A DNA stretch of 22,819 nt from Candidatus Poribacteria bacterium (GCA_014730235.1 WJIO01000179.1:1-22819); one strand, 5' to 3'. Shown: positions 14,690-22,645, numbered from the stretch's first letter. Numbers and translations: made by a program. Notes: generated by a model not told the origin, from the letters alone.

Positions 14690-15433
14690 ATGAGGAATGT
14701 TTATGTTCTAATGTTCTTGTTTGTTTTGTTTTTCACATCGGTATTCAACAGTTACGCACAGGTTGATCCGGAGATTATAGTAGGTCTATGGACTTTGGAC
14801 GAGGGAGAAGGTGATGTCGCCGGAGACTCGTCGGAAAACGCCAGAGATGGTAATATTACCGGCGCAGAATGGGAAGATGGTCAGTTTGGTGATGCCCTTA
14901 ATTTTGAAAAAGGTGATACTGTTGAGGTATTGCTGGGTGATGGTATAATTACCGATAAACTTACCATTATCTTATGGCTTAACTTTACTGATCTAGCCGG
15001 TCAGCAAAATTATTTTTCTATATGGGACAGCAGCGACAAACGCTATGTGCCATATAAGACAGATACCAATGAACTGCGGTTCTGGACTAACAACTGGGAC
15101 GCAGGTACAGGATTCAATGTGGAAGAGGATACATGGTATCATGTGGCCAATGTTTACGATGGTCAAACCGGTTCGATTTATGTCAACGGAGAATTGACAG
15201 GCTCTATGCCTGGTGCTTTTGCACTTTCCGAAAATCAGCAAAGCTCTTGGTTTGCAACCGACAAAGGCGGCTGGCTTTCAAGCTGCATGGAAGATGAAAT
15301 AGGTATATTCAGCGATGCCCTTACTGAAGGTCAGATTAAAAGCATCATGGAACATGGCATCATCTGGGCTTTGGGAGGCGCGGCTGTCTCTTCTGAAACT
15401 AAATTAGCCGCTACATGGGCTGCAATTAAGTAA
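14690..15433 (+). CDS. Secreted LamG-domain protein (LamG-3)
   Basis: This 247-residue protein has a signal peptide (residues 1-23, ending NSYA) and one LamG domain (about 28-222): VGLWTLDEGEGDVAGDSS, GNITGAEWEDG, LTIILWLNF, WYHVANVYDGQTGSIYVNGEL, and CMEDEIGIFSDALTEGQI. It ends in SETKLAATWAAIK, the same tail type as LamG-1 and LamG-2. GAGGT lies 8 bases before the ATG, and the gene begins 17 bp after the permease stop, so it is the last gene of the transporter operon. The context suggests a surface protein acting with the importer, perhaps holding or presenting glycan or peptide substrate. The ligand is unknown. Confidence 0.85.
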   Translation: MRNVYVLMFLFVLFFTSVFNSYAQVDPEIIVGLWTLDEGEGDVAGDSSENARDGNITGAEWEDGQFGDALNFEKGDTVEVLLGDGIITDKLTIILWLNFTDLAGQQNYFSIWDSSDKRYVPYKTDTNELRFWTNNWDAGTGFNVEEDTWYHVANVYDGQTGSIYVNGELTGSMPGAFALSENQQSSWFATDKGGWLSSCMEDEIGIFSDALTEGQIKSIMEHGIIWALGGAAVSSETKLAATWAAIK

Positions 15434-15437
15434 ATTG

Positions 15438-15576
15438 GGCTCTTCCGGATTCAGTGTGTAAAGATAAGAAACTTTTTTATGCTTTCATTCCTGCTTCAAG
15501 CTTTTTAAAAAGCTTGAAGCAGGAATGAAAGGTTGAGAGAATTTTCAATTATTACCACACTAAACCCGGAAGAATC
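15438..15576. mobile_element. MITE with a 48-bp perfect palindrome, copy E
   Basis: The left end GGCTCTTCCGGATTCAGT starts 4 bp after the lamG-3 stop, and the right end (ACCACACTAAACCCGGAAGAATC) finishes at 15576. The middle contains a perfect palindrome with 24-bp arms (15483-15506 and 15507-15530) centred on GCTTTTT/AAAAAGC, built from the family core CATTCCTGC plus TTCAAGCTTTTT. Flanking octamers do not match, so the target duplication is lost or obscured. It separates the transporter operon from the dehydrogenase gene and may act as a structural terminator. Confidence 0.75.
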
Positions 15577-15603
15577 AAAATATTTAAGGGATATTAGTAA
15601 GAT

Positions 15604-16611
15604 ATGAAAGCTGTTGTATTTGATGCACCCGGAAAGTTTAGCATCCGGGAAATGCCTGATCCTGAAATAAAACCCGACGAGGTGCTAATTGCCGTAAAAG
15701 CGTCAGGAGTTTGCGGAACGGATATCCATATTTATGATGGTGACTTTATAGCCGACTATCCCCTGATACCCGGGCATGAGTTCTCCGGTGAGATTGTGGA
15801 AGCTGGTAAAGATGTAGAAAATTTCAGAGTCGGTGATAAAGTCGCGGTAGATCCCTGCATGTTCTGCCGTAAATGCTCCTTTTGCCGGGAGAATCGGGAG
15901 AATTTCTGCATTAATCTACAGGCCTACGGGGTACATGTAAACGGTGGATTTGCTGAATTTGCGGCTGTAAAGGAAGCAAACATATACAATATACAAGGAT
16001 TATCCTTTGTGGAAGGCGCGCTGGTTGAGCCTGTAGGATGTGGAATTCACGGTATTAAGCAGGTGGGTATTGACATCGGCGACCATGTGCTGATATTCGG
16101 CAGCGGGCCTATAGGCCTGATACTTATGCAGTTGTGTAAAAACTCAGGCGCAGCAACCCTGACCGTCGTCGATCTGGTGGAAGAAAAGCTGGAACTGGCG
16201 AAAAAACTGGGTGCAACAAACGTCATTAAAGCCGATGATGATTTACAGGAAAAGCTTAAATCCCTGCGATCCGAAGGCTTTCAGGTAGTTATTGATGCGA
16301 CAGGTTCACCGGCTGTTGTAGAAAGCATGTTTAACTACGTCAGGGATCGGGGCAGGATTCTATTCTTTGGCGTATGTCCACAAAAAGCCAGAATACAAAT
16401 ATCCCCCTATGACGTATACAAACGCGAACTGAAAATTTATGGCACTTTTTCCCTCCTGCATACTTCGTCTGTCGCCATTGATATGATACGGGAGAAAAAG
16501 ATCAACGCAGAAGCCCTGGTTTCCCATAAACTGCCGCTAGATCAGTTCGATTCGGCCTTTGAGATGATGCACAATAGGGCCAGTTCCATGAAGATAATAA
16601 TTGAACAGTAA
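15604..16611 (+). CDS. Zinc-dependent medium-chain alcohol dehydrogenase
   Basis: This NAD(P)-dependent polyol or secondary-alcohol dehydrogenase has 335 residues. The catalytic zinc site comprises Cys37 in SGVCGTD, His58-Glu59 in PGHEF, and Glu142 in VEPVGC. The structural zinc loop has cysteines at 88, 91, 94 and 102. The Rossmann motif GSGPIG (166-171) is followed by VVDLVEEKLELAKKLGA, whose aspartate favours NAD over NADP. Overall it resembles sorbitol or threonine dehydrogenases; the exact substrate is not resolved. The start is 27 bp past a MITE and has only a weak ribosome site, so the promoter may lie in or before that element. The next gene starts 23 bp after its stop and is likely cotranscribed. 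Confidence 0.92.
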   Translation: MKAVVFDAPGKFSIREMPDPEIKPDEVLIAVKASGVCGTDIHIYDGDFIADYPLIPGHEFSGEIVEAGKDVENFRVGDKVAVDPCMFCRKCSFCRENRENFCINLQAYGVHVNGGFAEFAAVKEANIYNIQGLSFVEGALVEPVGCGIHGIKQVGIDIGDHVLIFGSGPIGLILMQLCKNSGAATLTVVDLVEEKLELAKKLGATNVIKADDDLQEKLKSLRSEGFQVVIDATGSPAVVESMFNYVRDRGRILFFGVCPQKARIQISPYDVYKRELKIYGTFSLLHTSSVAIDMIREKKINAEALVSHKLPLDQFDSAFEMMHNRASSMKIIIEQ

Positions 16612-16634
16612 TCGTTATCGGCTGGTAGTATTAT

Positions 16635-17324
16635 ATGGATTTTAGACATGCAAACCGAACTGATATAATTGTAGTAGGTGTTTGCCTGCTTTTCATGCTT
16701 GTATTATATATAAATACCTTTCTGGATTCCATTATACCGGTATATATAGCCTGCGTTTTGGGTTTTGCCATTCTCGGTCTATGGGGTTTTATTAAAGACC
16801 CGACGGATATGCTGAAGCGAAGTCTCATTATCGGCTGGATAGGTGGGTTCTTTTATACTTTTATAGACAGATTTATGGTTGAAATGGGGATAATAACATA
16901 CCTGCGCCAGGATGTAAATATATTGGCTACACCGTTAAGCATTGTCTTTGTATGGATGTATTTTATCGCCATGATGACATATCTGTATCAGAGGTTTTGC
17001 TCCCGTTTTGGCAAGTTCTATATCCCCACCATTATAACCAGTGTATCCGCATTTGCTGCTATTTTATTGTTAGACTATCTGGCAGACCAGGCCCGGCTGT
17101 GGGTCTGGAACACCGGAATCCCTCCATCACCTTCATTGGGAAACACGCCGCTTTTTGTTCCTATAGGATTTGGCGTAACCTTCCTGCTTTCTCCCTATAT
17201 CATAGGCGGTCAGCGCATCACCCGTCGTTTTACAATTTCTGGTCATCCCATCGCTGCGGGACTAAGATGTGCCATATTGATGTCCGTTATGGTTTATATG
17301 TCTTACCATCTACTTGTTAGATAA
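16635..17324 (+). CDS. Seven-helix membrane protein of unknown function
   Basis: I do not recognise this 229-residue protein with confidence. It is very hydrophobic, with about seven membrane helices near 9-29, 33-53, 61-78, 95-116, 128-147, 172-190 and 207-226. Conserved-looking polar spots are the FFYTFIDRF segment at the third helix and DQARLWVWNTGIPP (about 150-163) between helices five and six. Size, helix count and the W/D pattern recall small membrane enzymes of isoprenoid metabolism (CrtY-C/D or CruF-like proteins), but this is only an impression. It follows the dehydrogenase gene by 23 bp with a weak ribosome site. A terminator-like hairpin lies about 110 bp downstream. Confidence 0.75.
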   Translation: MDFRHANRTDIIVVGVCLLFMLVLYINTFLDSIIPVYIACVLGFAILGLWGFIKDPTDMLKRSLIIGWIGGFFYTFIDRFMVEMGIITYLRQDVNILATPLSIVFVWMYFIAMMTYLYQRFCSRFGKFYIPTIITSVSAFAAILLLDYLADQARLWVWNTGIPPSPSLGNTPLFVPIGFGVTFLLSPYIIGGQRITRRFTISGHPIAAGLRCAILMSVMVYMSYHLLVR

Positions 17325-17431
17325 TAGTATAAGCTATATCTATCAACCCTTATCTGGGCTGTAATAGCATGACCGGGTATTCTTTCTGCTTCACATTGTC
17401 GTTTTGTAACCTCGCCGATTTTTACGCTGGC

Positions 17432-17463
17432 CCGAGGAGTCATCCTCTATTACCTCGGTTTTT
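17432..17463 (+). terminator. Rho-independent terminator candidate
   Basis: CCGAGG (17432-17437) pairs with CCTCGG (17453-17458) and is followed by TTTTT-C-TTTT. The 15-nt loop can form an alternative GAGGA/TCCTC pairing. It would end the dehydrogenase/membrane-protein transcript. The long loop weakens the call. Confidence 0.5.
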
Positions 17464-17531
17464 CTTTTCCATCCAAGCATAAATTTTACATCTCTGTGTT
17501 ATTGCAAAGAAAGGGGTAACAAATAAAGTTT

Positions 17532-17684
17532 GGCTCTTCCGGCTTCAGGGTGGTAAAGATAAGAAATTCCTTTATGCTGTCATTCCTGCGAAAGCAGGAA
17601 TCTAGGAGCTTAACTCAATGACTGGATTTCTGCTTTCGCAGGAATGACAAGCTGAGGGAAAACCACACTGAACCCGGAAGAGCC
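17532..17684. mobile_element. Full-length MITE, copy F
   Basis: The terminal repeats are GGCTCTTCCGGCTTCAGG (left, from 17532) and ACCACACTGAACCCGGAAGAGCC (right, to 17684). AAAGTTT directly abuts both ends (17525-17531 and 17685-17691), consistent with a target duplication. The core is nested: two 23-bp arms (17579-17601 and 17626-17648, one mismatch) are inverted to each other, and the left arm forms its own ATTCCTGC-gaaa-GCAGGAAT hairpin. At 153 bp it is the longest copy here. Confidence 0.85.
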
Positions 17685-17745
17685 AAAGTTTTCACGGACA
17701 TAAATTTTATACTTAGCTTTTCCATTTAATATTTTATGCTTTTAA

Positions 17746-17754
17746 TGATATAAT
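17746..17754 (+). promoter_or_regulatory. Extended -10 promoter candidate for the terpene cyclase gene
   Basis: TGATATAAT (17746-17754) is an extended -10 element; only a weak -35 (TTTAAT, 17725-17730) precedes it. It lies between two MITEs and would give a leader of about 195 nt containing the whole second MITE (17795-17926). The rest of the 17325-17957 gap holds the terminator candidate and the two MITEs. Confidence 0.4.
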
Positions 17755-17794
17755 ATGAGTATGCAATTTTTTACATTTTTGACAATATTTATTT

Positions 17795-17926
17795 GATTTT
17801 TTAGAGTTATGTGTGGAAATAATTTGAAAATTTTCTAAGCATATCATTCCTGCAAAAGCAGGAATGATAATCAGGAGATATTTTTTCATATTTAGGTAAT
17901 TTTTCAACACTCAAGTCGGAAGAACC
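17795..17926. mobile_element. MITE in the leader of the terpene cyclase gene, copy G
   Basis: The right end CAAGTCGGAAGAACC closes at 17926. The left end is decayed (from GATTTTTTAGAG at 17795), but 21 of 29 positions match the family consensus, including TGTGG. Octamers ATTTATTT (17787-17794) and AATTATTT (17927-17934) agree at 7 of 8 positions. The core hairpin is CATTCCTGC-aaaa-GCAGGAATG. It ends 31 bp before the ATG of the cyclase gene. Confidence 0.7.
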
Positions 17927-17957
17927 AATTATTTTAGCATTCAGGTAGGTGAAAGAC

Positions 17958-19619
17958 ATGGGATTCCAGGAAAGCATCAATAAAGGCGCATCATATTTAC
18001 TTAACCTTCAATATGAAGATGGACGTTTTGAGGGTGAATTTTCCGCAAGCACATTTCCAACCTGTGCTTATGCCTTGACTCAACTGGAAATGCAGGGCCA
18101 GGTTGATGAAAAGCTTGTAGATTGGTTTGAGGAATATCAGAATGAAGAAGGTTACTGGGGGCTTGATGTATCAGGGGGATCGGATAATGAAGCTACTCTT
18201 TTTGCCCAGCTTGCCCTGATGGAAATACTTAATACCGGGCATGAAGAAAAGATTGAAGAAATACTAAGCAAAGTCCCGGATTTAGACCTCAAGCTGTGGA
18301 TAATCAAGATCATGTATGCCCGTTGTGGACGCTATGACTGGAAAGATTTGCAGGCACCATGGCATATCAGCACAGCCATGCGCATAGGTGAAGCCATTAT
18401 GCCTATTCTACCCAAATCAATGTTGGCTAACTTCAAGCCGCCGGAAGAATACGCGCCGCCAGTGAGGCTTTTTGGGTCAAAGGCTTTCAATGAAATGTTT
18501 ATAGCCGAACAATATACCCTTGTTCCACTACTGCTTATTATCGAGACCCATACCCAAAAGCGAGACCATGCCATAAAGACCCTGGGAGATTGGCTTTTAA
18601 GAAACCAGTGTATTGACGGAAGCTGGTTCAGAGTCGGTCTGATAAGCCTGATAAGCCTGATGGCTTTGATGGACGCAAAAGCATGCGGATATAATCATCT
18701 CGATCTGGAAACATCAATTGAAAAGGCCTATGAATGGTCGCAGAAATTACGCACTTTCGACGGTGGTTGTCGGGAGGCCATCAACCTTAACGTATGGGAT
18801 ACGGCATTGAGCGTTATATCGTTGAATTTTGTGGATGATGACAAATATGATAAGCAGATCCGTAAAGCTGCAAAATGGCTGAAGGAAAACCAGAATGATG
18901 ACGGTGGCTGGCCTTTCTCTGGTCTTCCTGCAGGGGGGCTTCCCAGTGATGCCGATGATACGGCCCTGTCTGTTTCAGCCATGCTAAAATCTGGAATAGA
19001 CAAACACGATCCGGTAATCCAGAACGGCTTGAAATGGCTTTTAAGAAAACAGAGTGAGAATGGCAGTTGGGGAACTTATCGACCCGGAGCAGGCGACACG
19101 TCTTGCGTCAGTGTTACATGTCATGCCATTGACGCTTTTCTGGATGCAGGTGGCTTTGAAAATGAAGTAGAAAAAGCCCTTGATTGGCTCAGGATGGAAA
19201 TCTCCGAGGACGGATACTGGAGCGACCTTTGGCTGGCAAAAAATACATACGGAACATCATTGGCTATTACGGCCTTTGTCAAGGCAGGTAAAGGTGACAT
19301 TGAGGAAGTGGAACGCGGGGTAAGATGGCTTCATAAATCCCAGAACCCTGACGGAGGGTGGGGTGAGGATATGGCGGGAAACCTAAAGGAAAGCACTGTT
19401 GAGCAGACAGCATGGTCAACTCAGGCTTTGCTTATGGTTGATCCTAAAAGCTCTACAGCATTGAAGGGTCTGAAGTATATCACGGAAAACCAAAAAGACG
19501 ATGGCCACTGGCCCCAGGCCTGTGTAGGTATATACTGGGAAGTTATAGGTGGTTATTCAAATCCGGTAAACCCTATGGTATTTGCCCTTAATGCACTGAA
19601 ACAGGAAACGCTTACATGA
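17958..19619 (+). CDS. Squalene-hopene-cyclase-like class II terpene cyclase
   Basis: This is a predicted protonation-initiated cyclase of a linear isoprenoid. I chose the ATG at 17958 (553 residues) because AGGTG lies 6 bases upstream; a GTG at 17949 is the alternative. QW-type repeats occur at 61-67 (QNEEGYW), 217-223, 312-318 (QNDDGGW), 365-371 (QSENGSW), 462-468 (QNPDGGW) and 512-518 (QKDDGHW). The catalytic DxDD motif is intact as DADDTA (331-336), with the expected proton donor Asp333. VWDTALSV (279-286), NTYGTSLA (429-436) and STVEQTAWSTQALL also match squalene-hopene cyclase blocks in order. It is about 70 residues shorter than hopene cyclases, and closer in size to bacterial class II diterpene cyclases. 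The substrate (squalene, C20 or C35) is open. Its stop overlaps the next start (ATGA). Confidence 0.85.
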   Translation: MGFQESINKGASYLLNLQYEDGRFEGEFSASTFPTCAYALTQLEMQGQVDEKLVDWFEEYQNEEGYWGLDVSGGSDNEATLFAQLALMEILNTGHEEKIEEILSKVPDLDLKLWIIKIMYARCGRYDWKDLQAPWHISTAMRIGEAIMPILPKSMLANFKPPEEYAPPVRLFGSKAFNEMFIAEQYTLVPLLLIIETHTQKRDHAIKTLGDWLLRNQCIDGSWFRVGLISLISLMALMDAKACGYNHLDLETSIEKAYEWSQKLRTFDGGCREAINLNVWDTALSVISLNFVDDDKYDKQIRKAAKWLKENQNDDGGWPFSGLPAGGLPSDADDTALSVSAMLKSGIDKHDPVIQNGLKWLLRKQSENGSWGTYRPGAGDTSCVSVTCHAIDAFLDAGGFENEVEKALDWLRMEISEDGYWSDLWLAKNTYGTSLAITAFVKAGKGDIEEVERGVRWLHKSQNPDGGWGEDMAGNLKESTVEQTAWSTQALLMVDPKSSTALKGLKYITENQKDDGHWPQACVGIYWEVIGGYSNPVNPMVFALNALKQETLT

Positions 19620-20020
19620 CTCCCGGAGTCTACAATCTCATTATACAATTACCAGAAACCAGAGAAATACAGGTAGGCAAGCTGGGGAAATTCACCTTTC
19701 CCGTAGGTTATTATGTCTATACTGGTAGCGCGTTAAGAGGCCTGGAATCCAGAATTAACAGACATCTAAGAAAAGAGAAAAAGCTGCACTGGCATATTGA
19801 TTATTTGCTTCAATATACTGATGTTATTGACGTGATAGCTTATGAAACAAAAGAGCGTCTGGAATGTAAGGTTAACCAATATATATTATCTCTACCTGAT
19901 TCCAGGATAATTGCCAAGGGTTTTGGTTCCAGCGATTGTAACTGCTTGTCTCACCTTATATATTTTAAAAACAATGTTATTCTGAATCAGGAACACAACT
20001 TTGCACAAGATTGTCAATAA
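19616..20020 (+). CDS. DUF123/GIY-YIG family (Uri-type) nuclease-like protein
   Basis: This small protein (about 134 residues) matches the DUF123 branch of the GIY-YIG fold. The two-strand signature appears as GVYNLII (4-10) and GYYVYTGSA (31-39), then GLESRINRHLRKEKKLHWHIDYLL (42-65) with the conserved arginines, ERLECKVN (81-88) with the metal-binding glutamate, and GFGSSDCNCLSHL (103-115). Members are predicted endonucleases; their cellular role is not established. The ATG overlaps the cyclase stop by four bases, so translation is coupled, but I see no functional link between the two. The last 44 bases overlap the 3' end of the opposite-strand kinase gene. Confidence 0.88.
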   Translation: MTPGVYNLIIQLPETREIQVGKLGKFTFPVGYYVYTGSALRGLESRINRHLRKEKKLHWHIDYLLQYTDVIDVIAYETKERLECKVNQYILSLPDSRIIAKGFGSSDCNCLSHLIYFKNNVILNQEHNFAQDCQ

Positions 20021-22448
20021 TTTCCACAGCATCTGCGCCATCATCCGGGTAATTGGCTAACCATATTTCAACTTCAGAATTTATTGTATAATTGTCCACA
20101 GGAAATTTTTTTCGATTCACAAATTCCTTTATCTGCTCTTCAATATCGCTTAAAACATATTTGTCTCCATGATATAAGCTGAAAATGAAACCATGTTCTT
20201 CGGACTTGTATGTTATGGTTTTCTTTGTATGGGTATTATTTTCTATGTAGTATACAATATCTTCCAATATTTTACTGGCTATACTGTCACCCTGTTCTGC
20301 GATAATTTCGCTGAAATCCTTGACCTGGATTAGCATAATATACAATACATTTTCTTTGTCCTTAACATACTCAATTTCATTATTCACTGCCCAAATGAGA
20401 TTAACTATATTGTTGCATTTTTGGTCTATAGGAAGTATAAATATAAACTTACTTCCTTTGCCCGGTTTACTTTCAACCCATATCTTACCATTATGATTCT
20501 CTATTATTTTCTTGACTATTGATAAACCAAGCCCTACTCCAATATTATAGGGTTTGCCAGCTTGTTCAAATCTGTCAAAAATCTTTTGTTGATCTTCCAG
20601 AGATATTCCCACACCAGTATCGGATACTATAACTTTAGCAAATTTAGCACATGAAAGGATACCATTTTTGTTATCAGGATTTACCCCAATTGATGAGGAA
20701 TCAACCAATTCAGCATCAATGGTGATTCTTCCATTCTGTGGGGTATATTTTATGGCGTTATCAAGTATATTGGTAAAAACCTGGTCTAGCCTGTAGTAAT
20801 CTGCATATATGTATGGTACATTAGGATGTATGTTCTCCACTAGCTTGATAGATTTTTTCTCTGCCAGATCACGAATGTCCTGCATGCTGTTATTTACAAG
20901 GGTTTTTAGATCAACGAAGTCAAACTCCATCTCCATTTTTCCATCTTCCAATTTCGAGAAATCCAGAATTCTGTTTATAAGACGTTCCAGCCGGTCTATG
21001 TTCCTTGTGGATGTGGTAAGAAATTTTCTCTGTTGATCGTTAAGTTCCCCCGCCATATTTATGATAGACATGGCGTTTTTAATAGCCGTTAAGGGTGTTC
21101 GAAGCTCATGGGAAACGGAAGAAACAAATGCAGATTTGGCTTCGTCTATTTCCCTCTGACGGGTAATATCTCTGAAGATAGTCATAACACCATATGTTTT
21201 GCCATCGCTGCCTCTTATAGGTGATATATTGGCGTTGAGAATATTTCTGGGATTATCCATCTGTATCTCTTCCTCAAAACCCTCACCACCAAGTATAGAG
21301 TCCAGCGAATCCCGACCTTTCCATACTCGATCCAGCACTTTTGAGATTCTGCTTTTACCTATACATTTTACCAGATATTCAACATCGGAGGACTTATCAA
21401 GACGAAGCATCCTTCTGGCAACAGGATTTATAACGGTAATGGGTCCTCGTTGATCGAAGATTAAAACACCTTCGTTCATATTTTTTATCATCATTTCCAA
21501 CCTGTATTTTTCCCCGGCCAGTACCTTTCGAAGTCTTTCCAGGGCATTGGAAATATTATTAGCTACTTCATAAAAAAGCTCAATTTTATCGGGATCAAAT
21601 GCGTTCTCTTTATAACTGCTGATATTTATTACGCCTGTAAAGATCTTTTTATCACCATCATTTATTAACAGAGCGGCATTTGTTGATGTCTTTAAATCAT
21701 TCGAAGGTATATCTGAAGCGATTGAGTCAAATTCATTAACGTATGTATATATACCTTCTTCAGATAAAACGCTATCTGAAAATGACTGTATGACATTCAT
21801 GACGTTTTGTTTTATCTGTGCTACGGCTTCTGAAGAATGACCGTAGCCAGCCCATATATTGAGTTCACCGTATTTTTCCCCGGTAATATAAAGGAAAGCA
21901 GAAATATCATGAGGTATCACGTTACGGAGTGAGACCATAATAGGCCTGACCAGTTCCTTGTAATCCAGGGTATAACCCATGTATTCCCGTAATTCACTGA
22001 TTACATTTAACTCATAAGTTTTTCTTTCTAAATTATTAAGTAGTTGTTTTGTTTCTATATTTTGTTTATACCGATCAAATCCACGTTTAATTGTTTCAGG
22101 TATGGTGTTTATATCAAAAGGTTTGACAATATAATCATAAGCCCCCTGCCGCATTGCTTCTATGGCATTGTCAACGCTGGCATATCCAGAGATTATAACT
22201 ACTTCCGTATCCTTACCTGAACCTTTTATATTTTTAAGTATTTCAATACCGCTTGGCCCTGGAATTTGAATGTCCACCACCGCCAGACTGAATTCTTCTG
22301 AATCAATTTTATTTATAGCCTCATAACCATCTGATGCAGTCACCACCGTATAGCCCTCTCTTTCTAATATATCGTTGAGGATGCTTCTTATCTGTTCCTC
22401 GTCATCTACAACCAGCACTGTATCATGTATTGCAGATTGTTCTATCAT
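19977..22448 (-). CDS. Hybrid sensor kinase: receiver-GAF-PAS-kinase-GGDEF-like
   Basis: I start at the ATG at 22448, with AGGA nine bases upstream; an in-frame ATG at 22493 adds 15 residues but lacks a ribosome site. Numbering below uses the longer 838-residue form. The receiver domain (24-140) has Asp30-Asp31, phosphoacceptor Asp74, Ser102 and Lys124. A GAF-like region spans about 165-320 and a PAS domain about 325-445. HisKA has SHELRTP with His462. The ATPase domain has N575/N579, DTGVGI (625-630) and GVGLGLSIV (652-660). A C-terminal 120 residues (about 715-835) follow the GGDEF fold (IMLIQVKDF, GDSIASKILEDI, IWLANYPDDGAD), but SEEHG replaces the catalytic GGDEF, so no cyclase activity is expected. 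There is no membrane segment, so it is a cytoplasmic sensor. It has no partner regulator nearby. Confidence 0.92.
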   Translation of the reverse strand: MIEQSAIHDTVLVVDDEEQIRSILNDILEREGYTVVTASDGYEAINKIDSEEFSLAVVDIQIPGPSGIEILKNIKGSGKDTEVVIISGYASVDNAIEAMRQGAYDYIVKPFDINTIPETIKRGFDRYKQNIETKQLLNNLERKTYELNVISELREYMGYTLDYKELVRPIMVSLRNVIPHDISAFLYITGEKYGELNIWAGYGHSSEAVAQIKQNVMNVIQSFSDSVLSEEGIYTYVNEFDSIASDIPSNDLKTSTNAALLINDGDKKIFTGVINISSYKENAFDPDKIELFYEVANNISNALERLRKVLAGEKYRLEMMIKNMNEGVLIFDQRGPITVINPVARRMLRLDKSSDVEYLVKCIGKSRISKVLDRVWKGRDSLDSILGGEGFEEEIQMDNPRNILNANISPIRGSDGKTYGVMTIFRDITRQREIDEAKSAFVSSVSHELRTPLTAIKNAMSIINMAGELNDQQRKFLTTSTRNIDRLERLINRILDFSKLEDGKMEMEFDFVDLKTLVNNSMQDIRDLAEKKSIKLVENIHPNVPYIYADYYRLDQVFTNILDNAIKYTPQNGRITIDAELVDSSSIGVNPDNKNGILSCAKFAKVIVSDTGVGISLEDQQKIFDRFEQAGKPYNIGVGLGLSIVKKIIENHNGKIWVESKPGKGSKFIFILPIDQKCNNIVNLIWAVNNEIEYVKDKENVLYIMLIQVKDFSEIIAEQGDSIASKILEDIVYYIENNTHTKKTITYKSEEHGFIFSLYHGDKYVLSDIEEQIKEFVNRKKFPVDNYTINSEVEIWLANYPDDGADAVEIIDNLVQSCVPDSE

Positions 22449-22570
22449 GATTCCGAATCCTATTCTCACTCGGTTAGTGACAGTTTTTTGCATTTTTCAG
22501 AAACACTTTGAGAATCCTTTGGAAATTATTTATTCAACTTCCATGAATATTTCCCCTTTTCCAAAGATTG

Positions 22571-22599
22571 ATTATATTTTAAAAACTGAGAATTCTAAA
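22571..22599 (-). promoter_or_regulatory. Promoter candidate of the sensor kinase gene
   Basis: On the minus strand TATAAT (22576-22571) is preceded at 17 bp by TTTAGA (22599-22594). The leader to the chosen ATG would be about 115 nt. Confidence 0.4.
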
Positions 22600-22645
22600 A
22601 AATCTCTAAAACAAATGTTTATAAGAATTCAGCCTGAAGAAACAG

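Noticed and set aside
4853-15433. The three LamG genes as a recent tandem duplication
   Set aside because: Their sequences are strongly divergent outside fold motifs and they lie in different orientations and operons.
17303-17443. 46-residue minus-strand open frame starting ATGACTCCTCGG, with GAGG upstream
   Set aside because: It overlaps the terminator candidate and the 3' end of the membrane-protein gene on the opposite strand. The length is easily reached by chance and no family is recognisable.
17579-17648. Repeated palindromes as a possible CRISPR array
   Set aside because: The repeats are inverted within single elements and scattered among genes. There is no regular direct repeat-spacer spacing and no cas gene.
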